A stretch of 64,000 bases of DNA from Angustibacter luteus (GCF_039541115.1 NZ_BAABFP010000008.1:557685-621684); one strand, 5' to 3'. Shown: positions 48,156 through 57,405, numbered from the stretch's first letter. Numbers and translations: made by a program. The notes: generated by a model from the sequence alone, not told the origin.

Positions 48156-50903
48156 TCACTCGAGCGCAACCTCCTTGCAGTGGTTGCGTACTGGACAGCT
48201 GCGGCAGGTCGCCGCATCGTCGATGCCCGCCGGCAGGAATCGCCCGGGGGTGGGAGCGATAGCCGAAGCACTCGGACTCGCGCGAGTTGAGGCTGCCTTG
48301 TAGGCCCGGTCCAGTGGCCGCGACCCAGACTTGGACCCGGCGAGCGTGAACAGCCATTCTGGATCAGCAGAACGCGACCCCTGAGGCTTGATCACTGCGC
48401 GGTCGACGGAACTCCCGCGCTGACCCGGCGTGAGAAACGGCCAAAGCCGGTTGGCAAGGGCGCTCGCGGCCAGCTCGTTGTTGACGAAACCAAGTCGCAC
48501 GAGCGCGTTCCTCATGTTGCCGTAGAGCATGAGTAGATGGTGGGCCGCTTGAAACGCGGCCGTCGGACCCACTGCCCACTGAAGCGCGAACCTGCGTGGG
48601 CACGCCTGCCCTGCCCCTGCCGCGCGGGGGTCTATCTCTGCAACGGCCAGGTCCAAGCTCGCGGCGTCACAGTGAGCGTCCACGGTGAGCGGTCGCGCTG
48701 TGAGCGGTGGGAGGTCGGACCCCGGAGCCACGATCTCCGAAGGTAGGCCACCGGCTCGCTGACGTACGGCTGGACTGTCGTAGTCGGGGACGGTGAGAAG
48801 CGTGACAAGTGGCGACGCGTTTTGAAGCTCTCCACCTACCCTTGCGATCCAACTGAGGGTCACCCCGCCGGTTTGCTCCACGCCATCAAGCCCTAGCCAT
48901 AGCAAGTACAGATCGCCCAGTGCACCAAGTTCGGCCCGCGCCTCCAAGATCTCCAGCGTGGCTGCCGCCATGGTCGGGGAACGGCGCAGGTCTTCGAGGC
49001 GAAGCGGCCACCCGACACTTGGCCCGCGACTGGGAAAGGTGGTGGCACTAAGGTTCGCCAGGTGCACATCGCCAGGTGTTCGGGCAAAGCCAAGGGCATC
49101 AAGCCCGCGGAGCTCGCGGACGCCTGTAGCATCCGGGCGTCCGTCATCTTCGAACTCGACGTGCCGCCCGAGCAGCATGGTGACAACGTCGATGAGGCCG
49201 TCGGCGTCCAGCTCGAAGTCGGGTCCGCCAGTCAAGCCCTGAAGCTTCTGGCGGATGCTCTGCTGCTCGGCCCGCGGGACGCCGCGCATCCCGCGTTCAA
49301 GATGACCGTTGAGGAATGTGACATGCTCGCGCAGCGAGACTCGCTCCCTGCTCGCCACTCGCCCCGCAAGCTGCAGAACGGTTTCGACTACGCCCTCCAC
49401 CGATCTGGCCTCATCTACGGTTAGGTCGGCCCAGGGCACGAGCCGCAGCGGATTTGACGCAGCGGTTTGCCAGCGCGCTACATCGCTTTCGGTCCCAGCC
49501 CTAGATCCGTGCGTCGCGACGTCACCGATGACCAGCGCGGTGAGCAACCGGGCTCGTTCCCGCCAGGACGTATCAGTACTGCAACCTTGAAAGAACGGGG
49601 TTGCGCGGCGCAGCACGCCAACGAGGTCGGCAGCGTTGCTTCCACCGTCAACGTCCAGGAAGCCCGTCGAAGCCATGTCCAGCAAGTCTTCAGACGCAAG
49701 CCTGATGAGTGGGAGACCGGTCTGGACCGGTTCTATGCAGCGGTGCAGGGCGAGCAGAAATATGCCCACCGGCAACTGTGCGAGATCGACGGTGCCGTCA
49801 GCTGCTTCAGTTCCCAGCCGTCGAATGAACCTGTCAACTTGGGCTGCCTGAGCTGCGTAGAGCGTTCCTCCCAGAGACTCAGCATTTTCTATCGACTCTC
49901 GGGTCAACTGCTTGACCAACTCGGTGGGGCTGGCGCACTCAAGCACCCGGACCTTGCCGACCACGGCGTTGGAGTCAACGGGCTCGCCACGCAGAGCGTC
50001 TTCGAACGCAATCGCGGCTGGTGTGGGGGCGTCCCGCAAGGAGTCGACGTGGACCGGGCGCGGCATGTCCCAGGAGGTCGTAAAAAACCTACGCCAACTT
50101 TCGAACACCTCTGAGTGCTGGTCGTCGTGGACGACAAAACACTGATCAACGTACGAAAGCTCCCGGAGGAGCTGAAACAGTGCCCACTGCGGCGGAGTGA
50201 AGAAGTAGAAGCCGTGGTGGATCACCTGAATCCTCTGCGTTCCTGTGACAGGGAACAAGTGACGCAGGGCGCGATCCATTCGGTCTGCTAGCGCTCGCGC
50301 ATCGGGATCCGCCTGCTTCCGAAACCGGTCAGGGTCGATCCAAAGATCGTCCCGCGTTGCGGTCAGGCCAGGGACATGGGTCTCGATGTCCTCCCAAGCG
50401 CGAACTGCGAGATTTGCGGTGGGATCTTGGGGCGTCACCTCGCTTGGATGGACTCCGGACGCCGCCAGGGTGACAACGGTGCGAGTGAACTCCCTCCGCC
50501 CACGCGTCACGACCCTGTACTGCTCGGGGGAGGCGTGCTCCCTACAGTAGGCCCTCAGTCTGTCTTCGAGCTGAATGTATTGCTGGATCCGGAGGCCTGA
50601 CGCCCGGTCCTGCCAGGCGCTCATTTTCTCGCCGTAGCGCTTGGGGGAACTGAGTTCCGATGGGCTTGGCAGACCGTCGACTCTTAGTTCTTCGCCGCCC
50701 GCAAGCTTCGGCATCACGATGGCGTCGATAAGCGTTGCGATGGGCAGAGCGACTGCTCCGCGCTCGCGTATCGCGCTCGCGAGGGTGGTTGTCGCCGTGA
50801 CGTGCGCGGATTCGTTCCAGACGATCCCGCGCTCGGCCAGCGCCGCACGTACGATCGGGCCGCGCACCGAGTCGAAAGCGAGTGCTTCCCAATTGCCCAT
50901 CAA
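48156..50903 (-). CDS. AddB-like inactivated helicase with C-terminal Cys cluster
   Basis: 915 residues. No Walker A. The segment IHHGFYFFTPPQWALFQLLR then ELSYVDQCFVVHDD corresponds to AddB-type inactive helicase domains, and FARTPGDVHLANLSATTFPS to their late region. Four cysteines at about Cys768 (CPRRF), Cys900, Cys903 and Cys909 (CRSCPVRNHC) match the AddB iron-sulfur staple, but only about 130 residues separate them and I see no GxIDR or DxK nuclease residues. ATG overlaps the helicase stop by 4 bp, so the two form a complex-encoding pair. Could instead be viewed as a UvrD-like accessory subunit. Confidence 0.72.
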   Translation of the reverse strand: MMGNWEALAFDSVRGPIVRAALAERGIVWNESAHVTATTTLASAIRERGAVALPIATLIDAIVMPKLAGGEELRVDGLPSPSELSSPKRYGEKMSAWQDRASGLRIQQYIQLEDRLRAYCREHASPEQYRVVTRGRREFTRTVVTLAASGVHPSEVTPQDPTANLAVRAWEDIETHVPGLTATRDDLWIDPDRFRKQADPDARALADRMDRALRHLFPVTGTQRIQVIHHGFYFFTPPQWALFQLLRELSYVDQCFVVHDDQHSEVFESWRRFFTTSWDMPRPVHVDSLRDAPTPAAIAFEDALRGEPVDSNAVVGKVRVLECASPTELVKQLTRESIENAESLGGTLYAAQAAQVDRFIRRLGTEAADGTVDLAQLPVGIFLLALHRCIEPVQTGLPLIRLASEDLLDMASTGFLDVDGGSNAADLVGVLRRATPFFQGCSTDTSWRERARLLTALVIGDVATHGSRAGTESDVARWQTAASNPLRLVPWADLTVDEARSVEGVVETVLQLAGRVASRERVSLREHVTFLNGHLERGMRGVPRAEQQSIRQKLQGLTGGPDFELDADGLIDVVTMLLGRHVEFEDDGRPDATGVRELRGLDALGFARTPGDVHLANLSATTFPSRGPSVGWPLRLEDLRRSPTMAAATLEILEARAELGALGDLYLLWLGLDGVEQTGGVTLSWIARVGGELQNASPLVTLLTVPDYDSPAVRQRAGGLPSEIVAPGSDLPPLTARPLTVDAHCDAASLDLAVAEIDPRAAGAGQACPRRFALQWAVGPTAAFQAAHHLLMLYGNMRNALVRLGFVNNELAASALANRLWPFLTPGQRGSSVDRAVIKPQGSRSADPEWLFTLAGSKSGSRPLDRAYKAASTRASPSASAIAPTPGRFLPAGIDDAATCRSCPVRNHCKEVALE

Positions 50904-53900
50904 TGGCTCCCTAGGTTAATCAGGTCCAGCCAGGAGTCTGGGCGAGGAGGGGCAGGTCGATTTTGGCGCGGAACAAGAACGGTCAGTTGATCCTTCGCAC
51001 GCGTCAGGGCTACGTAGAGCAGGCGCGCCTCCTCGCGGGAGGTCTCCAGGTCGTCATCTGCCCAGGCCCGCGTGTCCGCGTTCGGAACGTTCGAGATCGA
51101 AGGGTTCTTTACACGCCATTCCCAAAGCAGGCGGGGCAGCTCGCCGTCCTTGCGGAGCACCGCCACGCGGGAACTCGCACGGCGGGGTGGCCCAAAACTG
51201 GTGGCAACGTAGGGAATGAGAACTCGATCGAACTCCAGTCCCTTCGCCTTGTGCACGGTAAGCGCCGTCGTAGTTGCTAGCAGCCGGTCGTTATCGACGG
51301 GCTCATCCTCCAATCGGTTCGTCGCGATCTGGAGTTTCAGCCATGCCAGGATTCGCTCCAAGGTCGTGGACCCGTCCTGGTACTGGAGGTCCATCAGTGT
51401 GACCAGGTGGTCCAGGCAGGCTGCGTATCGCACACGCTCAGTTACATCGTCCGGCCCCGGCAGCACTGACGCGGCGGGCGCGAACGACCGTACGCATTCG
51501 ATCACCCATGCCAGCGCAGGCATTCGGCGCGACAGGTCCAGAAGCGCTCGTAGCCTGTCGTGGACCGGCCGAAGGTCCGTCAAGTCGAGGGAACCCGTCG
51601 AGGCGAGAGTTGATAGGCGCGACTGCCAGTCAAGGAGCGCTGGGACGGGGTCCGTCCAGTCGCGGGCTCTGATGCCCCTCGGTGGCTCGCCAGCCAGGAT
51701 GCCGGCAGCCCAGCGGGACTCGCAGAGTTCGAGCGTCGGACCAGCGGCATCCGGCTGGGTAACCGCCTCCAATAGCACGCGGAGTTCACGAACCGCTGGC
51801 GATGTATAGAAGCTGCCGCCCACGAGCAGCTCACAAGCCCCCCCTCGGTCGCGGACCTGGGATTGAACTTCGACCGCCTGCCAGTTGTTTCGGCACAGGA
51901 TGGCGATGCTTGCTTGGGGGTGGGTTTCCCGCCACTCGAGGGCCAACGCCGCCGCTTCCGCTGCCGCCTGGGCAGGGCGAACTGGGCGCTTCGCCAGGGG
52001 CTGGCTCCTGTCGCTGCCAACGTTGCTCGGACGCAGCCGGTCCCGATCGCTGTAATCGAGGAGGCGATCCTGCGCCCAGGACGTGAAGAGCGGATGCAAC
52101 GACTCCAGCAGACGTGGGCCGGATCGGAAGTTGGTGCTTAGCGAGAAGGGACGGAGAGCTTGCATCCCGCTAGCTCGCACTCGCCGCTCTAGCTCCCTGA
52201 ATGCGCTGCCCTCCGCGCCTCGGAAGCGGTAGATGCCTTGCTTGGCATCTCCAACAACAAACAGACTTGCGTCAAGCCTTCTCGCGACCTCGATGATCAA
52301 GTCCATCTGCGCGGAATCTGTGTCCTGGAATTCGTCAACAAAGAGAAACCTGGGTCTGCGGACCGGCGGATCGCTTTGCGCTCGGAGGGCGGCCAACGCG
52401 AGCGGGACCAGCTGTCCTGTGCTCACGACTTGTTCACGCAACGCATGCTCGGACATCGAGCGCGACACCTCACAGATCGCTGAGGTAACCGCATTACAGA
52501 TCTGTGCCGGAAGGTCAGAACCGTCGAGCCCACCAAGGTCCACAGCGTCCGCGAGGCTGGCGTCGGGCTCATACGAAATGACGGGAACGCCGTTGTTCTC
52601 CAGCGCGTCCCAGACCTGCCGAAGGTGGTTTTGCCACTCATAGCTGGCTGGCACCTGTCTGTTGCTATAGGCGGTCACCAGGTCGGCGAGCTGTCGCGAG
52701 AGTGCTTGATCCACCAGATCGCGAAACTCCATGGTCAGCCTAGACACTGCCGATTCTGGACCGAATCCCACGGCCGCGCCGCCCGCCAGGGCGAGGCTCT
52801 TCGCGTAGGAATGGATGGTGCCGATCTCCGCGGTTGCCAACTGAAGCATCCAGGCAACGACCGGCAGCACGCAGCGTCTCGATAGGCGCCGACGCAACAG
52901 CAAGGTGCGGGCAATTCGATGACGCATCTCCAGCGCGGCTTCCCGAGTGAACGTCATGAGCACAACGTCGTCGGCGCGCAGATTCCGGCGTTGAGCGTCG
53001 AGGGCGCCTGAACATTCCGACGTGGCGAGCAGAAAGAGAATGCGCTCTGACATCGTCTCGGTCTTGCCAGTGCCCGCTCCGGCTGTCACAAGGACGTTTG
53101 CGTCCGGGTCGGCATGAACGATGCGGTACTGACCGACGTTGATCTGTCCCGTTGCGTCGGCGGCTTGAAGTGCCGCCGAGAACGCCGCGTCGTTCTCACT
53201 AGGGAGCTGTCCGTCGACAACCCAGCATCCCTCGACTGCGGCGGCTTCTGTCACGACGGCGCATTCCAGCATTCGGCTCTCCCTGAACGCCTGGTAGTCA
53301 TCGTCTGAAAGCGAGTGGGTAACGGACCTCGGGGTTACAACGAAGACGCGAATACCGTATTGCAGCAGTCCGAGCACATCGTCCCAAGCGGGTGCCCCCG
53401 CGCCCAACCAAAGCACCGAGTACCTCGGCAGAACCGGGAGGCCAAGAGATTGGCGCAGTACGTCCAGGCCCGTACTTGGATCTTGGTTTAGCACGGTGGC
53501 GGCGCGACTTGCAGAGTCGCGAAGCGGCTCGCTGGTCTCCGGTACTCGCTGAGGGCGGCGCGAGCGTAGCGCGCGCTCCACAGGCGCGAAGTCGGAGAAC
53601 TCCAGGGGAGGCCCCTCTCCCTCGGCCGGCATCAGAGGATCAGGAAGGGGCCCTTCGGCTGGCGGGGGCACTTGCGGGCCCCGGACCGCCGTCATAGCGG
53701 AAACCGGCCAGACAAAGGCATCAACCTCAAGGCCGCCTTGGCCTGTGCGACGCGCGCGTCGGCCGGCGTCCCGCAATTCCCGGACCTCGGCACGAAGCCA
53801 ACGACCGTCGGTCAGAGCGCTAGCCGCTTCGTAGAGGACGATCCAGACGCGTGTACCGCCTGCTTCCGCCGTCGCCAGATAGTCGCGATATGCAGCCGCC

Positions 53901-54175
53901 TCCATCCAATGGGACCGCTCGCCTGTGAAGGGGTCGACCTCCGACCGAGTTCGAAACGTCACTTCCCAATAAGCCGATTGCCCAGCCTTCGTGGTGTGAA
54001 GGTCTGGGGACCGCATGCGGTGAGGTCCAGCCCCGACCAAGGGGGCTTGAGCGTTCGGCGTGTTATTGGTCGCCTCCCCGAGGCGCGTGACGAGGTAACC
54101 GTCAGCGAGAAGCCACCTGGACCACGCGATCTCGCAACGTCGCCAGTGACTGTCGTCCTCCAGGTCGACCGCCAT
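50900..54175 (-). CDS. UvrD/AddA-like superfamily 1 helicase with N-terminal nuclease-like domain
   Basis: 1091 residues. Residues 1-120 look like a PD-(D/E)xK fold: SPDLHTTKAGQSAYWEVTFR, with Asp58 and Glu71 but Thr73 where Lys is usual. Residues about 230-350 form an unassigned alpha/beta domain (YSVLWLGAGAPAWDDVLGLL). The helicase is complete: motif I AGAGTGKT (365-372), Ia LMTFTREAALEM, TIHSYAK, II VDEFQDTD (614-621), III GDAKQGIYRFRG, IV NFRSGPRL, V TVHKAKGLEFDRV, VI LLYVALTRAKDQL. Partner of the AddB-like protein. Differs from true AddA, whose nuclease is C-terminal. Likely phage/plasmid DNA degradation. Confidence 0.85.
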   Translation of the reverse strand: MAVDLEDDSHWRRCEIAWSRWLLADGYLVTRLGEATNNTPNAQAPLVGAGPHRMRSPDLHTTKAGQSAYWEVTFRTRSEVDPFTGERSHWMEAAAYRDYLATAEAGGTRVWIVLYEAASALTDGRWLRAEVRELRDAGRRARRTGQGGLEVDAFVWPVSAMTAVRGPQVPPPAEGPLPDPLMPAEGEGPPLEFSDFAPVERALRSRRPQRVPETSEPLRDSASRAATVLNQDPSTGLDVLRQSLGLPVLPRYSVLWLGAGAPAWDDVLGLLQYGIRVFVVTPRSVTHSLSDDDYQAFRESRMLECAVVTEAAAVEGCWVVDGQLPSENDAAFSAALQAADATGQINVGQYRIVHADPDANVLVTAGAGTGKTETMSERILFLLATSECSGALDAQRRNLRADDVVLMTFTREAALEMRHRIARTLLLRRRLSRRCVLPVVAWMLQLATAEIGTIHSYAKSLALAGGAAVGFGPESAVSRLTMEFRDLVDQALSRQLADLVTAYSNRQVPASYEWQNHLRQVWDALENNGVPVISYEPDASLADAVDLGGLDGSDLPAQICNAVTSAICEVSRSMSEHALREQVVSTGQLVPLALAALRAQSDPPVRRPRFLFVDEFQDTDSAQMDLIIEVARRLDASLFVVGDAKQGIYRFRGAEGSAFRELERRVRASGMQALRPFSLSTNFRSGPRLLESLHPLFTSWAQDRLLDYSDRDRLRPSNVGSDRSQPLAKRPVRPAQAAAEAAALALEWRETHPQASIAILCRNNWQAVEVQSQVRDRGGACELLVGGSFYTSPAVRELRVLLEAVTQPDAAGPTLELCESRWAAGILAGEPPRGIRARDWTDPVPALLDWQSRLSTLASTGSLDLTDLRPVHDRLRALLDLSRRMPALAWVIECVRSFAPAASVLPGPDDVTERVRYAACLDHLVTLMDLQYQDGSTTLERILAWLKLQIATNRLEDEPVDNDRLLATTTALTVHKAKGLEFDRVLIPYVATSFGPPRRASSRVAVLRKDGELPRLLWEWRVKNPSISNVPNADTRAWADDDLETSREEARLLYVALTRAKDQLTVLVPRQNRPAPPRPDSWLDLINLGSH

Positions 54176-54219
54176 CCTGATCCTTTCAGCCTCGGAAAGC
54201 TCACGGCCCTCCTGCGACT

Positions 54220-54233
54220 CCGAGCATGCTCGG
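54220..54233. promoter_or_regulatory. Palindrome in divergent helicase/sigma promoter region
   Basis: CCGAGCATGCTCGG, a perfect 14-bp palindrome midway between the two divergent genes (54175 and 54312). Candidate operator; no obvious dedicated repressor gene beside it. Confidence 0.55.
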
Positions 54234-54311
54234 CACAGTCGCAGATCCAGGGATCCCTAATCTCTAGGCTCATACTGCCGAACTTTGGGGCAGACGATGG
54301 AGAACTAACCC

Positions 54312-55460
54312 TTGAGCAAGCCCACACCGACGTTCAATGCCCAGGTCGGGGCGGTGACCGAGAGCATCGGACCATGGATCGAGAACGACAGTCTCGATCA
54401 CGCCCGACTTGAGCTGGCGCTTGCCCAAGTGGGCGCGGATGCTGCCGTTCGAGCACGAGTCGTCGCCATGTTGAGCGCGGCGCAGATCACCGTCGTCGGG
54501 GGCGACGAAGAGCTGCGCACTGGGTTGACCCACGACCAACGAATGCACAACGGCGTGGCACCTGACCCGAAGGCCCCCAGGAGAGCTGCGATCGCTGCGG
54601 CACGACGTGTTCTCGAGCTGGACCGTCGAGCGCATCGTCCTGACAAGCGTTTGCTCACGGCCGAGGAAGAGGTCGGGCTGAGTCTCATCATCCGTGGGAC
54701 TGAGGAGAGGGCATTGCCTCGGGGCGGCTTGGCTGACCTATCGGGCGAACCCCGCGTCGCGGCCGACGCGATGGTTCTGCACAATGTGCGATTGGTCCAC
54801 AAGATTGCGCGCGGGTATCACGGACAGGGCTTGGAACACGATGATTTGTATCAGAGTGGTATCGCTGGACTCATTCGTGCGGTGGAGATGTTCGAGCCTG
54901 AGTCGGGATTCAAGTTTTCTACCTATGCGACCTGGTGGATCAGGCAGTCGATCACGCGGTCCATCGCGAACGAAAGCCGGCTGGTGCGCATTCCTGTGCA
55001 CATGCATGAGCTCATCCAGCGCGTCCGAGCCACGCAGCAGAGCCTTACCTTTGATGACTTCGGCCCGTCGGTCTCTGCCTTGGCGACTGAGTGCGGGCTG
55101 TCCATTGGAAAGGTGATCGAGTGCCTGCGACTGAGCCGACCGCCGCTTAGTCTGGACGCGGAGTACGGCGAAGATGGCTTTACATTGGGTGATCTCGTCG
55201 ATCAGCAAGCCGATCAACCCGAACACGTCGAGGTCGGTGGCTTCTTTCCTGAAGATGTCTGGCCATGGTTGTCGCGCCTGGATGCCCGAGGCAGGGAGGT
55301 CGTGCTGCGTCGGTTCGGGTTTCATCCCTTCGCTGAGCAGCAGACCCTCGACGAGGTCGGCCGCGCATACGGGGTTACGCGGGAACGGATACGCCAGATC
55401 CAGGTCGTGGCGATGCGTCAGCTCGGTGCGATGGCGGCGGAGCCTCGAGCTCGGCCTTGA
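54312..55460 (+). CDS. Sigma-70 family RNA polymerase sigma factor
   Basis: 382 residues from TTG 54312, which follows GGAG with 9-nt spacing. Contains region 1.2-like RLLTAEEEVGLSL (about 118), region 2 with HNVRLVHKIARGY, LEHDDLYQSGIAGLIRAVEM, GFKFSTYATWWIRQSITRSI, region 3, and region 4 with LDEVGRAYGVTRERIRQIQV. So it is a primary-type (group 2-like) factor, not ECF. The N-terminal 110 residues are unlike known sigmas. Divergent from the helicase operon. May drive island genes or the defence operon; its target is unknown. Confidence 0.9.
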   Translation: MSKPTPTFNAQVGAVTESIGPWIENDSLDHARLELALAQVGADAAVRARVVAMLSAAQITVVGGDEELRTGLTHDQRMHNGVAPDPKAPRRAAIAAARRVLELDRRAHRPDKRLLTAEEEVGLSLIIRGTEERALPRGGLADLSGEPRVAADAMVLHNVRLVHKIARGYHGQGLEHDDLYQSGIAGLIRAVEMFEPESGFKFSTYATWWIRQSITRSIANESRLVRIPVHMHELIQRVRATQQSLTFDDFGPSVSALATECGLSIGKVIECLRLSRPPLSLDAEYGEDGFTLGDLVDQQADQPEHVEVGGFFPEDVWPWLSRLDARGREVVLRRFGFHPFAEQQTLDEVGRAYGVTRERIRQIQVVAMRQLGAMAAEPRARP

Positions 55461-55706
55461 TGAGCCCCAGGCGCCGGCAAGCGCCATCACCAAGTTGTTA
55501 GGGGAGTGGAACTGCTCCCACTCCCGCTCCTACGAGAACGATCGGAGGCGACTCGACAACGCAAGCAGGCCATCGGCGTCTTCAGGCACGCTTCATCGTG
55601 ACGGATGCCGAGCGTGAACTGCGTCCGGACGCGCCGCCCGCATCCATAGCGCGCAACCAGCTACCAGATCGGCGGCGAATGCTCACCGTGCGCGTACGGT
55701 GCAGAA

Positions 55707-56318
55707 ATGGCTAACCCCGTGGACGACGTGATCCGTCAATTCATGATGCCGAAGGCCGTTGCGATAACGGGTCGCTCGTCGAGTATCACGAACTCGTTCA
55801 TCAACTCCATCATCCCAGTCGTCATCCCGACGCCTGAGGAGATTCGCAGAGCTCTCGAGATTCTCGACATGACGGAACAGGTTCGCTGCGCCTACTGCGC
55901 CGATCCTCACACCGAGTGGGACCACCTCCGACCGTTAGTGATCAACAAGCAGCCGACCGGCTATATCTCCGAGATCCACAACCTGGTCCCTTCATGCGGA
56001 AAGTGCAATCAATCAAAGGGAAACAAGCACTGGCGGGTCTGGATGCTCGGGTCCTCGCCCCTGTCCCCTGCCTCACGGGGGGTCTTCGACCTCGACGTGC
56101 TGGCGCTGCGACTCGAGCAGTACGAAGCTTGGAGTGCCCCCACTCGCCTCGACTTCGCCTCATTGGCCGGCCCGGCCCTCTGGGCCGAGCACTGGGATCA
56201 CCACCGGCGGATCCTTGGCCTCATGCAGGAGGCGCAAGTCGTAGCCACCTCGATTCGCGAGAGTGTAAGGGCCGGCTACCTGGCACAAGCGCCGACGCGA
56301 TATTCAGCCACCGACTGA
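55707..56318 (+). CDS. HNH endonuclease with zinc-type Cys pairs
   Basis: 203 residues. VRCAYCADPHTEWDHLRPLV gives CxxC and the DH of the HNH motif, and HNLVPSCGKCNQSKGNKHW gives the Asn/second CxxC and a lysine-rich end, so a complete HNH with structural zinc at about 60-115. The C-terminal half is helical without a recognised domain. Stands alone about 250 bp after the sigma gene on the same strand; could be a homing-type or defence nuclease. Confidence 0.85.
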   Translation: MANPVDDVIRQFMMPKAVAITGRSSSITNSFINSIIPVVIPTPEEIRRALEILDMTEQVRCAYCADPHTEWDHLRPLVINKQPTGYISEIHNLVPSCGKCNQSKGNKHWRVWMLGSSPLSPASRGVFDLDVLALRLEQYEAWSAPTRLDFASLAGPALWAEHWDHHRRILGLMQEAQVVATSIRESVRAGYLAQAPTRYSATD

Positions 56319-56641
56319 TAGTCGGGCGGCACGACACCGAGCCCGCCTGGGTCACGCATGCCGCTCGGAGGATGCCCGTGTTATCGAGGGTGCCGTGCAT
56401 CAGAACTCGGCTCAACGGCAGCGATTTCGAGCACTCAGCCGGACGCGCAGCTACGTCCCGAGCATGCGAGGCAACGCTTCAATGCTCAGCGTGGCGCCTG
56501 GCCACGCCGAGCCCAGAATCAATTTATCCGTGTTCATTACACCCAACGGTGGCGCCAAAGGCGCCAGCCTTGTGTCTAATAGAGTGGCGGCGCCGGATAG
56601 GCGCCTTGTCGATACTGAAGCAGATGCTTGATGCATTGGCA
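56319..56641. other. Gene-free spacer with GGCGCC hairpins
   Basis: About 320 bp. Two close hairpins, GGCGCC-AAA-GGCGCC (about 56551-56565) and GGCGCC-GGATA-GGCGCC (about 56589-56605), precede the stronger hairpin at 56642. No convincing coding frame; convergent ends of the HNH and winged-helix genes meet here. Confidence 0.5.
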
Positions 56642-56663
56642 GGCCGCCCCCATAGGGGCGGCC
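56642..56663. terminator. Bidirectional hairpin terminator
   Basis: GGCCGCCCC-CATA-GGGGCGGCC, perfect 9-bp stem, followed on the plus strand by GTGCCTTGTTT. Lies between convergent genes. Confidence 0.75.
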
Positions 56664-56809
56664 GTGCCTTGTTTCCCACCCCCACCCCTTTGTTCGCCGA
56701 AAGAGACTGACTCAAGAGAACGCGTGAGTACCTGCAGGTCAGCGGCCTGCCGACACGTGCGGAACGCTCCCCGTGGGAGCCGTGGGCGTAGCAGTTTGAG
56801 GCGAAACCG

Positions 56810-57278
56810 CTACGGCGATCGATCCCCGCAACTTGGACACCGGCCCCTGCCGAGCCACCCTTGTTGGGCGACGTGTCGAGGCAAAGCGAGACAGCGCCGA
56901 CCCGAGCCTGGCGCAAGAAGGCCAACGCGCACGGCCTGTCTGATCGACCGATCCAGACTCGAGGCGACGCTCTCGAGGGTCCCCGGTCCGACTTCTCCTT
57001 GTTGATCGACGGCAAAATAGCCCGACCAACTCTCCCTGCCGAAACGGCGCGTGCCCGCTCTTCTCCATGCGCGAGACCGCTAAGAACCAGACCCTAAGCC
57101 AACCCGGGACAACCCCCCTCGCTCCCCCGATCTCTGCCGCCCAGGACTGAGCGACCGCCGCCCAGGTTCCTGAGCGGTCCTGAGGGCCAGCGAAATGAAT
57201 CTTGTGCGCGACCCTGGCTTTGGCTGCCGATGCGCTTGCCTCGGCGGTGCCTGGCAGTGCCTTCAGTTGCTTGCTCAT
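56810..57278 (-). pseudogene. Winged-helix-like mobile-element protein, frameshifted
   Basis: From ATG 57278 the frame reads MSKQLKALPGTAEASASAAK, ... GARGVVPGWLRVWFLAVSRM, EKSGHAPFRQGELVGLF. The pattern resembles small replication/regulatory proteins of actinobacterial plasmids and integrative elements. At CTATTTTGCC (about 57020) the protein continues only if one base is skipped: AVDQQGEVGPGTLESVASSL, DRSIRQAVRVGLLAPGSGRR, CLALPRHVAQQGW and a final CPSCGDRSP followed by TAG. Either a real +1 frameshift, a disrupted gene, or a sequencing error in the TTTT run. Position near excisionase and integrase supports a mobility role. Confidence 0.6.
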
Positions 57279-57405
57279 GGGACTCGACAAGACCAGCCAC
57301 CACCGGAACCTGACCTTGCCCTCGCGGGACTCCCCAACACGAGTCTTCCGGGGAGGTCGGCCTCGAGCCGGTCGCCGTCCGATCGCGGAGGCCAGCCAGC
57401 CCGAT

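Noticed and set aside
47927..48271. Small minus-strand frame before the methylase
   Set aside because: Overlaps the end of the AddB-like gene, low-complexity Arg/Ser content, no start signal.
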